Source: an uncultured Bacteroidales bacterium
Lineage (GTDB): Bacteria; Bacteroidota; Bacteroidia; Bacteroidales; F082
Length of the DNA: 64,000 nt
Direction: 5' to 3'
Assembly: GCA_947307415.1 (NCBI GenBank)
Contig: CAMZJA010000002.1
Coordinates: 145,416 to 209,415 of the forward strand
A program made the position numbers and the translations under genes. Shown in pieces: positions 17,797 through 27,500 of this stretch; the stretch's first letter is position 1, and the number at the start of each line of letters is the position of its first letter. The notes beneath the pieces were generated by a model. That model saw nothing but the letters and a program-made list of their open reading frames with translations. It was not told the origin of the DNA and ran no database searches.

Positions 17797-18765
17797 ATGA
17801 AGAATTTTGCGATTATCGGAGTTGGAGGGTACATTGCACCGAAGCATCTTAAGGCGATAAAAGACACGGGAAATGTTATGGTATCGGCCTACGACAAGAG
17901 TGATTCGGTGGGCATTATAGACAGTTATTTCCCGAATGCGGCGTTTTTTACCGAACAGGAGCTTTTCGACCGTCATAACACCCGTTTAATCGAACGTGGA
18001 ACAAACATAGATTTTGTAACTGTTTGTACGCCAAACTATTTGCATGACGCACATACACGTTACGGCTTGCGATTAGGTGCCGATGTCATCTGCGAGAAGC
18101 CGGTGGTTTTGAACCCTTGGAACATCGATGCCTTGGAAAAAGTGGAGCAGGCCACAGGACATAAGGCTTACACCATACTTCAGCTGCGCTTGCACGATTC
18201 AATTGTCGCGTTGAAAAAGAAAATCGACGAAGGCCCGAAAGACAAGGTTTACGACGTCGATTTGACATATATCACAGCTAGAGGCAACTGGTATTATACT
18301 TCTTGGAAAGGCAATGAAAACAAGAGCGGCGGCATAGCCACCAACATCGGAATACATTTCTATGACATGCTGTCGTGGATCTTCGGTCCGGTGACTAAAA
18401 ACATTGTACATGTCTCGACTCACGACAGAGTTGCCGGTTATATAGAGATGCCTAAGGCAAGAGTGCGTTACTTCCTGAGTATCAATGCTGATACACTGCC
18501 GGAAAACGCCGTTCAAGGTGAGAAAAAGACATACCGTACCATCATGATTGACGGTTCGGAGTTTGAGTTCAGCGAAGGATTTACTGAGCTGCATACAAAG
18601 AGCTACGAAAAGATTTTAGCAGGCGAAGGATTCAGGATTTCTGAAGCCAGAAACTGCATAAATATAGTTTACGAAATTAGAAACGCAAAGCCAGTGGGAT
18701 TAGTTGGAGATTACCATCCGTTGGCGAAGTTGGCGTTAGCGGAACATCCTTTCGGATGGCGCTAG
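17797..18765 (+). CDS. WlbA/WbpB-like UDP-N-acetylglucosaminuronate 3-dehydrogenase (Gfo/Idh/MocA family)
   Basis: A 322-residue NAD-dependent oxidoreductase. The N-terminus MKNFAIIGVGGYIAPKHLKA, then VSAYDKSDSVGIIDSYFP and VCTPNYLHDAHTRYGLRLG, with the EKPVV Lys-Pro motif, are characteristic of WlbA/WbpB. These enzymes oxidise C3 of UDP-GlcNAcA during di-N-acetyl-mannosaminuronate synthesis. Together with the adjacent WbpD-like acetyltransferase it represents two of the five pathway steps. The C6 dehydrogenase (WbpA), the aminotransferase (WbpE) and the epimerase (WbpI) are not next to it. The DegT enzyme at 210-1343 is a possible but unproven WbpE. Confidence 0.85.
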   Translation: MKNFAIIGVGGYIAPKHLKAIKDTGNVMVSAYDKSDSVGIIDSYFPNAAFFTEQELFDRHNTRLIERGTNIDFVTVCTPNYLHDAHTRYGLRLGADVICEKPVVLNPWNIDALEKVEQATGHKAYTILQLRLHDSIVALKKKIDEGPKDKVYDVDLTYITARGNWYYTSWKGNENKSGGIATNIGIHFYDMLSWIFGPVTKNIVHVSTHDRVAGYIEMPKARVRYFLSINADTLPENAVQGEKKTYRTIMIDGSEFEFSEGFTELHTKSYEKILAGEGFRISEARNCINIVYEIRNAKPVGLVGDYHPLAKLALAEHPFGWR

Positions 18766-18772
18766 CGCCCCT

Positions 18773-18825
18773 TCATTTCGACCGAAGCGAAGCGTAGTGG
18801 AGCTCCCTACGGTCGGTCGGAATGA
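18773..18825. repeat. Dispersed palindromic repeat, short copy
   Basis: TCATTTCGACCG at the left and CGGTCGGAATGA at the right form inverted ends around AAGCGAAGCGTAGTGGAGCT. It lies between the WlbA-like gene and galE and could form a hairpin in the transcript. Confidence 0.7.
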
Positions 18826-18848
18826 CAAAAAATGAAAATTATTAAAAT

Positions 18849-19898
18849 ATGAAAATATTAGTTACTGGAGGAACGGGATTTATCGGTTCACATACAACCG
18901 TAGAATTGCAGCAGCAGGGCTACGACGTCATCATCGTGGACGCATTGTTTAATTCAAGAATCGAGGCACTTGACGCAATAGCTTCGATAACAGGCAAACG
19001 CCCCGAGTTCGAGCAGTTTGACCTCGCGGACAGAAAAAAAGTCGACGATTTCTTCCGTCGTCATCAAGATATTAAAGGCGTGATTCACTTTGCGGCACAT
19101 AAAGCTGTCGGCGAATCGGTGGAGCAACCGCTGAAATATTATAGAAACAACCTCGATTCGTTGATGAACATACTCGAATCGATGAACAAATACGGTGTTC
19201 AGAACTTAGTTTTCTCGTCGTCGTGCACCGTTTACGGCGAGCCTGACCCGGAAAATCTGCCGATTTCGGAAAAAGCGCCTATCAAGAAAGCTGAATGTCC
19301 TTACGGCAACACAAAACAGATTGCCGAAGAGATTATGCAGGACTGCATCGTGGCTTATAAAGGATTGAACGCCATAGCGTTACGTTATTTCAACCCCGTT
19401 GGGGCACACGAGAGCGCGAAACTCGGCGAGCTTCCTTTTGGAGTACCTGCCAACTTGATGCCTTATGTCACGCAGACAGCTTACGGCATCCGTCCGTTCC
19501 TGAGAGTGTTCGGTGACGACTATGACACACCTGACGGAACGCCAATTCGCGACTATATCCACATCATGGATTTGGCTAAAGCTCATGTGAAAGCAGTGGA
19601 ACGCATGATTCAAGGCAAGATGAAGGCTTCGTTCGAGGTGTTTAACGTCGGAACAGGCACTGGATACTCGGTTCTTGACATCATCAAATCGTTCGAGAGA
19701 AGCAATAATCTCAAGCTGAAATACGAAATCGTGGGCAGAAGAGCCGGCGATATAGTGAAAATCTGGGCTGATCCTACCTATACTAATAAGGAGTTGGGCT
19801 GGAAGGCCGAGCGCAGCCTCGACGACATGACTCGCAGCGCTTGGAACTGGGAAAAAGCTTACAGAGAAGGAAAAACTTGTTTTAAAATTGACAAATAA
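18849..19898 (+). CDS. galE: UDP-glucose 4-epimerase
   Basis: A 349-residue extended short-chain dehydrogenase interconverting UDP-glucose and UDP-galactose. Motifs are VTGGTGFIGSHT at the NAD site, FAAHKAVGESVEQP, SSSCTVYGEP with the catalytic Ser, YGNTKQIAEE with Tyr-x3-Lys, and RYFNPVGAH. The C-terminal RRAGDIVKIWADP is also typical. It sits 83 bp after the WlbA-like gene (with a repeat between) and 6 bp before manC, supporting co-transcription in the sugar-nucleotide run. Confidence 0.94.
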   Translation: MKILVTGGTGFIGSHTTVELQQQGYDVIIVDALFNSRIEALDAIASITGKRPEFEQFDLADRKKVDDFFRRHQDIKGVIHFAAHKAVGESVEQPLKYYRNNLDSLMNILESMNKYGVQNLVFSSSCTVYGEPDPENLPISEKAPIKKAECPYGNTKQIAEEIMQDCIVAYKGLNAIALRYFNPVGAHESAKLGELPFGVPANLMPYVTQTAYGIRPFLRVFGDDYDTPDGTPIRDYIHIMDLAKAHVKAVERMIQGKMKASFEVFNVGTGTGYSVLDIIKSFERSNNLKLKYEIVGRRAGDIVKIWADPTYTNKELGWKAERSLDDMTRSAWNWEKAYREGKTCFKIDK

Positions 19899-19904
19899 TT
19901 AAAA

Positions 19905-20951
19905 ATGAATAATAATCACCTTATTATTATGGCGGGCGGTGTCGGCTCTCGTTTCTGGCCGATGTCAATTCCTGAGAAGCCGAAACAGTTCATCGACGTG
20001 ATGGGCATTGGCAAGACCATGATTCAGCTCACAGTTGAACGTTTTGCAGGCATCATCGCCCCTGACCATGTTTGGATTGTGACATCAAAAAAATATAAAG
20101 ACATCGTAAAGGAGCAGCTGCCAGAAGTACCTGATTCTCAGATTCTTATGGAGCCTTGCATGCGCAACACCGCACCTTGCATCGAGTATGTAAGCCGCAA
20201 GATTTACGCCAAACACCCTGACGCGAACCTGGTGTTCTCACCCGCCGACCATTTAGTGCTCGACGTGCCGCATTTCCAGGAAGTTATTAAGGAATCGCTG
20301 GAATATACTAAGAACAACGATGTCATCGTGACACTTGGAATGATGCCGACAAGACCAGAGACGGGCTACGGATACATCAAATCGGTGGATGCCAACTCGA
20401 AGGAAAAAATCCAGAAAGTGGAGGCTTTCAAGGAGAAACCGAACCTCGAGACAGCCAAGAAATACTTGGCCGACGGCGGTTATTATTGGAATGCAGGCAT
20501 ATTCATCTGGAACGTGAAGATGGTGGTCAACACCATTGCGAAACTTGTGCCTGACCTGGCTGCTGTTTTCGATAAAATTGAGCCTCATTTCTATCAAAAA
20601 GACGAGCAAGCAGTCGTCGACGAGCTCTTCCCGACATGCCCGAACATCAGCATCGACTATGCGGTGATGGAGAAATCGAAAGACGTGCTTGTTTATCCGG
20701 CAAGCTTCGGATGGAGCGACATCGGCACTTGGGGAAGTCTTTACACACATATCCCTTACGACGAGAAAAAGAACGCCATCATTGGTGAAAATATCCGGAT
20801 GGTCGACAGCAAAGACTGCGTCGTACGTTCCTACGGAAGAAAGAAAGTTATAGTGCAAGGTCTTGATAATTATATAGTTGTGGATGATAATAACTGTCTG
20901 CTCATCTGCAAAATGCAAGACGAACAACTTATCAAAGAATGGCAAAAATAA
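19905..20951 (+). CDS. manC: Mannose-1-phosphate guanylyltransferase
   Basis: A 348-residue nucleotidyltransferase that makes GDP-mannose. MAGGVGSRFWPMSIPEKPKQ is the GTP/metal-binding signature, EAFKEKPNLETAKKYL and GYYWNAGIFIW are family motifs, and FGWSDIGTWGSLY lies near the C-terminus. It is the short form, without the fused phosphomannose-isomerase cupin of many proteobacterial ManC. It is located between galE and the CapD/PglF-like gene, providing a second activated sugar for surface glycans. Confidence 0.94.
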   Translation: MNNNHLIIMAGGVGSRFWPMSIPEKPKQFIDVMGIGKTMIQLTVERFAGIIAPDHVWIVTSKKYKDIVKEQLPEVPDSQILMEPCMRNTAPCIEYVSRKIYAKHPDANLVFSPADHLVLDVPHFQEVIKESLEYTKNNDVIVTLGMMPTRPETGYGYIKSVDANSKEKIQKVEAFKEKPNLETAKKYLADGGYYWNAGIFIWNVKMVVNTIAKLVPDLAAVFDKIEPHFYQKDEQAVVDELFPTCPNISIDYAVMEKSKDVLVYPASFGWSDIGTWGSLYTHIPYDEKKNAIIGENIRMVDSKDCVVRSYGRKKVIVQGLDNYIVVDDNNCLLICKMQDEQLIKEWQK

Positions 20952-20975
20952 ATAGTATTTGAAAAATCATATAGT

Positions 20976-22916
20976 ATGAGAAATTTTTTAACCAATATTG
21001 CGAGATTGTTTTTCGGAAAAAGAAATTCAAACTCATTATCAAGAGTTTATGTGCTAATATTCGACATTGTTCTTGTCATGATAGCACTGGTTATCATACC
21101 ATTGTTGAGATACTATCCTGATTTTGACAGATTCAGCATGCTGGATTTCTTCAGAAAATCATCGTCGGTATTAGTCTTTTTCATAATCGGATTTCTCATC
21201 ACAGGCTCTTACAAAGGACTTGTCAGATACACCGGTTTTAGGGACATTGAGCAAATTACAAGAACCACAACATGGGTGTTTATCGTCATGTGTTTTTGTA
21301 AAATATTGATAAACAATGTGACAGCTTTAAAATTTTTCAATCCGTTCTTCCCGAAATATTTAACTTTGATCATCATATGTGTCACGGCCTTGGTTTTCAT
21401 GGTAGTCGGACGACTCATCATACGTCGTATTTACAACGAGTATCTGCGTCCGCAGCCGAATAAAATCAACGTTATCATTTATGGTGCCGGCGATGCTGGT
21501 CCTATCACGCAAAACGCTCTGTATCAAGACACTTCGACACAATACAACGTCATTTCTTTCGTTGACGACTCACATCAGAAAATCGGAAAATCGATCAACG
21601 GAGTGCTGATTCGCAAGCCTGAAGTTGTTCTTAACAAAGATTTTATTAAAAAACATAATATCGATATGATTATTTTGGCAATGCCGAGTTTGAATATCGA
21701 TAAACGTAATGAGATTGTCAACAACCTCATCGACCTTGGCGTTAGTGTGAAGTCGGTGCCGCATGTCGACTCATGGATCAATGGTAATCAATTGAATTTC
21801 AATCAGATTCAAGACATTAAGATTGAAGATTTGCTTGAAAGAGAGCCGATTGTTTTGGGCAAGGAAAATGTGAAACACGAGCTTGAAGGCAAGGTAGTGA
21901 TGGTGACGGGCGCGGCAGGCTCAATAGGTAGTGAGATTTGCCGTCAGGTGTTGCAACATAATCCTAAGTGCTTGATAATGTTCGACCAAGCTGAGTCGCC
22001 TATGTATGATTTGCAGTTCGAGTTGAACAACGAAGAACCATACAAGCACATCGCGGTGCCGAAAGAGTTCGTCGTCGGTAATGTGAAGGATATCAACAAG
22101 ATGACCGAGGTGTTTGAGAAGTATCAGCCGCAAATTATCTACCACGCAGCCGCTTACAAACACGTCCCTCTGATGGAGAGTTTCCCATACGAAGCTGTGT
22201 TTGTCAATGTGTTTGGTACTAAGATTGTAGCCGACCTCGCGATAAAATACGGCGTTGAGAAGTTTGTGATGATTTCAACCGACAAGGCAGTGAACCCGAC
22301 CAACGTGATGGGTGCCACAAAACGTATTGCCGAAATCTACACTCAGAGCCGCAACAGCAAGACGAAGTTTGTGACCACGCGTTTCGGTAATGTTTTGGGC
22401 TCAAACGGTTCTGTTATCCCATTGTTTAAGAAGCAGTTATCTCACGGCGGACCATTGACCGTCACTGACCGCAACATCATCCGTTTCTTCATGACCATTC
22501 CTGAAGCCTGTAGCTTGGTGCTTGAGGCAGGCGCCATAGGCGATGACGACGACATCTTCGTGTTCGACATGGGCAAGCCGGTCAAGATTTACGACTTGGC
22601 AAGCAAGATGATTAAGTTGTCGCACATGCCAGATGTTCAGATTGAGATCACTGGTCTGCGTCCGGGTGAGAAGCTTTATGAGGAGCTTTTGGCCACCAAG
22701 GAAAACACCATCCCAACTGAACATCCGAAGATTATGCGCGCTAAGGTTCGCGAATATACTGAGGAAGAAGTTGATAAGGAAATTGGCAAACTGTTAGAGA
22801 TACTTCCGACCTGTCAGGACTTTGACATTGTGAAACAAATGAAGGTGATAGTGCCTGAGTTTAAGTCAAATAACTCAGTCTATCAAATTCTTGATAAACA
22901 AATGGGGGGGGTATAA
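20976..22916 (+). CDS. Membrane-bound nucleotide-sugar 4,6-dehydratase (CapD/PglF/FlaA1 family)
   Basis: A 646-residue protein. Four N-terminal membrane segments occupy residues ~25-150, then a first Rossmann-like CoA-binding domain (INVIIYGAGDAGPITQNAL), then the catalytic SDR domain beginning VMVTGAAGSIGSEICRQV near residue 310. ISTDKAVNPTNVMGATKRIAE carries the active-site residues, with Tyr replaced by Met as in PglF/CapD-type UDP-GlcNAc 4,6-dehydratases. It likely makes UDP-4-keto-6-deoxy sugars for O-antigen or capsule at the membrane. An 8-G run at 22904-22911 sits three codons before the stop and could slip to alter only the last residues. Confidence 0.92.
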   Translation: MRNFLTNIARLFFGKRNSNSLSRVYVLIFDIVLVMIALVIIPLLRYYPDFDRFSMLDFFRKSSSVLVFFIIGFLITGSYKGLVRYTGFRDIEQITRTTTWVFIVMCFCKILINNVTALKFFNPFFPKYLTLIIICVTALVFMVVGRLIIRRIYNEYLRPQPNKINVIIYGAGDAGPITQNALYQDTSTQYNVISFVDDSHQKIGKSINGVLIRKPEVVLNKDFIKKHNIDMIILAMPSLNIDKRNEIVNNLIDLGVSVKSVPHVDSWINGNQLNFNQIQDIKIEDLLEREPIVLGKENVKHELEGKVVMVTGAAGSIGSEICRQVLQHNPKCLIMFDQAESPMYDLQFELNNEEPYKHIAVPKEFVVGNVKDINKMTEVFEKYQPQIIYHAAAYKHVPLMESFPYEAVFVNVFGTKIVADLAIKYGVEKFVMISTDKAVNPTNVMGATKRIAEIYTQSRNSKTKFVTTRFGNVLGSNGSVIPLFKKQLSHGGPLTVTDRNIIRFFMTIPEACSLVLEAGAIGDDDDIFVFDMGKPVKIYDLASKMIKLSHMPDVQIEITGLRPGEKLYEELLATKENTIPTEHPKIMRAKVREYTEEEVDKEIGKLLEILPTCQDFDIVKQMKVIVPEFKSNNSVYQILDKQMGGV

Positions 22917-22939
22917 ACCGCTGATAATCAGCGGCTAAG

Positions 22940-23012
<73 letters not shown>

Positions 23013-23052
23013 GTTTTGAGACGGCAAAAATACGAATTTTTTTGATATAAAA

Positions 23053-23469
23053 ATGTTTTGGAAGATTTTTTCTGTGATTCTAGCCTCGACGGTTAAGACG
23101 CTTTTCGCTCCGGCGATGGGCTTCGCGACAGGGCTGTCGTTTGGCACCACTTTTGTTGCCACGATGGTGGGCGGAATCATAGGATTTATCTTTTTTTACT
23201 ATAGTTTCGGACTTGGTTTTAATTTAATCAACAAGAAAAAATCGCCGCCTACTGAAAAACGCATAAAAAGAGCACGGAATATCATCAACTTCAAGAAGAG
23301 ATATCCCGTGTGGCTTTTCGTGCTCGTTTCTCCAATAATGTCAATCCCGGTGATGGCTATCGTTATTCGCAGGTTTTTCAATCATAACAGAGGCATTTTC
23401 GCGCTGTCGCTTGTGGCTGTCGCGCTGTATGCCCTTATCGGATGCTTGATTTTTTCACCAATATTATAA
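23053..23469 (+). CDS. Small multi-pass membrane protein of unknown function
   Basis: A 138-residue protein with two adjacent hydrophobic segments near the N-terminus (GLSFGTTFVATMVGGIIGFIF and following), a basic cytoplasmic loop with KKKSPPTEKRIKRARN, and two more segments (WLFVLVSPIMSIPVMAIVI; LVAVALYALIGCLIF). No catalytic motif is evident and no family was recognised. Its end overlaps the convergent ROK kinase gene by 6 bp. The Lys/Arg-rich loop supports an inside orientation by the positive-inside rule. Confidence 0.75.
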   Translation: MFWKIFSVILASTVKTLFAPAMGFATGLSFGTTFVATMVGGIIGFIFFYYSFGLGFNLINKKKSPPTEKRIKRARNIINFKKRYPVWLFVLVSPIMSIPVMAIVIRRFFNHNRGIFALSLVAVALYALIGCLIFSPIL

Positions 23470-24414
23470 CTGGCACAACGCGGCGGCGCCGAGGATTGCA
23501 ACCTCGTTGTCGGCAAGCGACGAAACGCGGATTTCCACTGTACCTTGATAGATATTCAGCAGATGTTCGTCGAACGACTTACGCAGAGGTTTCATTAACA
23601 CCTCACCGGCGTGTACTGGACCGCCCATGAGGAAGATAGCCTGTGGTGCGGAGAACGTGACAGCATTAGCCATCGCAATACCCAGCAGATAGCCTACATT
23701 TTCAAATGTCTGAAGACCTATCGGGTCGCCTGCGTTGGCAGCGTCGCCGACCATTTTTGAGGTGAGATTTTCAGGTGCAACCTGACGCAAAACGCCATTA
23801 TACAAAGGATTCTGCTCCATCAGCTCGAGAGCGGTGCGACGGATACCACCGGCCGAGGTGTAAGTCTCGAGACAGCCTTTACGCCCGCAGCCGCACTGGC
23901 GACCGTTGATGATGATGATCGAGTGACCAAGCTCACCAGCTGTACTCGTCGAGCCGAGAACGAGCTTACGATCGATGATGATGCCGCTTCCGACACCAGT
24001 TCCGAGGGTGAAAGTTATGAAATGGTCGAGATCTTTCGCACCGCCATAGATCATCTCGCCGTAAGCGGCGGCGTTGGCGTCGTTGGATACCACAACCTTA
24101 GTGTTTATATGCTTTTTCATCATCTCGGCGAGCTTCACCTGACCTTTAAAATTGAGGTTAGGAGCCTTGTCGATGCTGCCAGTGTAGGTGTTGCCGTTCG
24201 GGGCGCCGATGCCGATACCGTCGATGTCGGAAACATGGTTACGCTCAAGCAATTCCTTGATTTTAGCCGCCATATCGTTCACATACAGCTCGGCATCATA
24301 ATATTCATTGGTGTGAAGGTTAACTTTGTCGATGATTTTGCCGTCTTCACGGACGAGTCCGATGTCGGTATTTGTGCCGCCGACATCGATTCCGATAGAG
24401 TGTCTTGTTTTCAT
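23464..24414 (-). CDS. ROK family sugar kinase (glucokinase-like)
   Basis: A 316-residue ROK protein without a DNA-binding domain, so an enzyme rather than a repressor. It has the ATP-binding GIDVGGTNTDIGLV, FTLGTGVGSGIIID, and the zinc/ROK signature GHSIIIINGRQCGCGRKGC with LETYTSAGG. Substrate is probably glucose or an amino sugar such as N-acetylglucosamine. A minus-strand -7 box TAATTTTG at 24461-24454 lies 39 nt upstream of the start. The nearby nagB and sugar-nucleotide genes make either substrate plausible. Confidence 0.9.
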   Translation of the reverse strand: MKTRHSIGIDVGGTNTDIGLVREDGKIIDKVNLHTNEYYDAELYVNDMAAKIKELLERNHVSDIDGIGIGAPNGNTYTGSIDKAPNLNFKGQVKLAEMMKKHINTKVVVSNDANAAAYGEMIYGGAKDLDHFITFTLGTGVGSGIIIDRKLVLGSTSTAGELGHSIIIINGRQCGCGRKGCLETYTSAGGIRRTALELMEQNPLYNGVLRQVAPENLTSKMVGDAANAGDPIGLQTFENVGYLLGIAMANAVTFSAPQAIFLMGGPVHAGEVLMKPLRKSFDEHLLNIYQGTVEIRVSSLADNEVAILGAAALCQL

Positions 24415-24503
24415 ATTTGGATAAATTTTATTTCAAAAAGTAGAATTTCTTCGCAAAATTAAAAAAACTTTAAATAATATCAGTTAAAATCAATTCTTTT
24501 TTT

Positions 24504-24511
24504 TATCTTTG
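24504..24511 (+). promoter_or_regulatory. -7 box (TATCTTTG) for ileS
   Basis: TATCTTTG lies 29 nt before the ileS start and matches TAnnTTTG. No strong -33 TTTG is visible 18-20 nt upstream. Confidence 0.5.
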
Positions 24512-24540
24512 CAGATTATTTAGAAAAAAATTAACGTTTT

Positions 24541-27500
24541 ATGAAAAACGCTTATCGTGAATATAAGTTTTTGAATCTCACCAACATAGCAGATGAGATC
24601 CGCAAGTATTGGGAAGACAACGACATCTTCAACAAGAGTTTGGAAAACACAAAGAACGGCACGGCCTACGTTTTTTATGAAGGACCACCGTCGGCCAACG
24701 GTATGCCGGGCATCCATCACGTGATGGCTCGTACCATTAAGGATACCTTCTGCCGTTTCCAGACTTTAAAGGGAAAATATGTGAGCCGCAAGGCAGGATG
24801 GGACACCCACGGACTGCCAGTGGAGCTTGGCGTTGAGAAGAAACTCGGCATCACAAAAGAAGATATCGGAAAGAAGATCAGCGTTGACGACTATAACCGT
24901 GCTTGCCGCGAAGAAGTGATGAAATACAAGGACCGCTGGGACGACCTCACCCGTCAGATGGGCTACTGGGTGGACCTTAACAACCCTTACATCACATTTA
25001 CAAACGAATATATCGAGACTTTGTGGTTCTTGCTTAAAGACTTGTATAACAAAGGCTTACTCTACAAAGGATATACCATTCAGCCATATTCGCCGGCTGC
25101 AGGAACAGGCTTGAGCTCACACGAGTTGAACATGCCTGGCTGCTACCGCGATGTGAAAGACCTCACCTGCGTGGCGATGTTCCGCTTGAAAGCCGAGCAG
25201 CGTAAGTTCCAGAAGCTGCCGTTTGACGTCGACGTGAACTTCCACGATGTGCAGATAGTGGCTTGGACCACAACACCTTGGACCTTGCCGTCAAATACAG
25301 CATTGGCAGTCGGTCCTGGCATCGAATACAACCTCGTGAAGACAGTGAACCCAAACAGCGGCGAGCAGATTTACATCATCATCGGAAAACCTTTGATGGC
25401 ATCGTTCTTCCCAGCTGAGGCTGAAAAAACGGCATTCGATGACTGGAAAGTCGGCGACAAGAAGCTTCCTTACGAAGTTTTAGGCACTTGCAAAGGCAAG
25501 GAACTCGCAGGTTTGGACTACGAGCCGCTCATCCCATGGGTAAAACCAGACGGCGACGGATTCCGCGTGATTCCTGGCGACTACGTCACAACAGAAGACG
25601 GTACTGGTATAGTCCACATCGCTCCTACTTTCGGTGCTGACGATAACAGAGTAGCAAAACAGACCAACATCCCGCCACTGCATCTCATCGACAAAGACGG
25701 CAAGGCACAGCCTATGGTTGACAAGACAGGTAAGTTCTTCCTCCTTGAAGACCTTGACCCAGAATGGGTTAAGACACACGTCGACGCAGAGGAATATGCA
25801 AAATACGCAGGCAAATTTGTGAAAAACGCCTACGACCCGACAAAGACCGACAAAGATATCTCGTTGGACGTAGAAATCGTCATCATGCTGAAGGAACAGG
25901 GCAAGCTCTTCAAGAGCGAGAAACACACCCACAACTATCCGCACTGCTGGCGTACCGACAAGCCGGTGCTCTACTACCCTCTCGACAGCTGGTTTATCAA
26001 GACTACAGCGTTGAAAGACAGGATGATTGAGCTCAATAAGACCATCAACTGGAAGCCTGAGGCAACAGGTTCAGGTCGTTTCGGCAACTGGCTCGAGAAC
26101 CTCGTCGATTGGAACCTCTCACGTTCGCGTTACTGGGGTACTCCACTTCCAATTTGGAGAACAGAAGACGGCAACGAAGAGATCTGCATCGGAAGCGTGG
26201 CACAGCTTCGCGAAGAGATTGAGAAGTCTGTCAAGACTGGATTTATGAAGGAAAATCCTTATAAATCAGAGGATTACACCAAGTTCGACTTACACCGTCC
26301 ATATATCGACGGTGTGGTTTTGGTTTCAAAATCAGGCAAGAAGATGTTCCGTGAGCCAGACCTCATCGACGTGTGGTTCGACTCAGGCGCTATGCCTTAC
26401 GCACAGATTCATTACATGGGTAAGCCAGGCCAACTCAACGACAAGACTTTCCCGGCTGACTTCATCGCAGAAGGTGTTGACCAGACACGTGGTTGGTTCT
26501 TCACCTTGCATGCAATAGCGACAATGTGTTTCGATTCTGTGGCATATAAGAACGTGATTTCCAACGGTTTGGTGCTCGACAAGAACGGCAACAAGATGTC
26601 GAAACGTTTGGGCAACGCCGTCGACCCGTTCGGAGCAATCACAAAATACGGAGCCGATGCCGTGAGATGGTATATGATTACCAACTCACAGCCTTGGGAC
26701 AACTTGAAATTTGACGAAGAAGGCGTTGACGACGTGCGCCGCAAGTTCTTCGGAACATTATACAACACCTACGCATTTTTTGCACTCTACGCCAACATCG
26801 ACGGATTTGAGTACAAAGAAGCCGACATCCCGTTTGAGAAACGTCCTGAAATCGACAGATGGATACTTTCGGAGCTCAACTCGCTCATCATCGAAGTCGA
26901 GAAAGACTATGAGGCATACGAGCCTACAAAGGCCGGACGTGCCATCGGTAACTTCGTCGACGCTCACCTCAGCAACTGGTACGTGCGTTTGTCACGCCGC
27001 CGTTTCTGGAAGAGCAACGGTTCGGACGACAAGACCTCGGCATATCAGACATTGTACACCTGCCTCGACACCTTGGCACGCCTGATCTCGCCTATCGCGC
27101 CGTTCTTCAGCGAGCAGCTTTACCGCGACCTCAACGCCGTGACACATCGCGACAGCGCAGAGTCGGTGCATCTCACCAAGTTCCCTAAGGCAAACGAGAA
27201 GTTCATCGATAAGAAACTCGAGGAACGCATGGAGATGGCACAGCTTGTGGCATCAATGGTTTTGTCGTTGAGAAAGAAAGCTAACATCCGCGTGCGTCAG
27301 CCATTGTCAAGAATCATGATTCCGGTGCTGAGCGACGATATGAAGCAGCAGCTTGAGAAAGTCGAAGGCCTCATCCTTTCGGAAGTCAATGTGAAGAAAG
27401 TTGAATATCTGACAGGCGAACTTAATATCTTGGTGAAGAAGGTAAGACCAAACTTCGCTTCGTTGAAGACACGTTACGCCAAGCTGATGGGACAGCTCAC

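Noticed and set aside
22918-22934. Hairpin CCGCTGA-TAA-TCAGCGG as a full terminator for the CapD-like gene
   Set aside because: The stem is good but no T-run follows on either strand, so only a weak helper role is likely.
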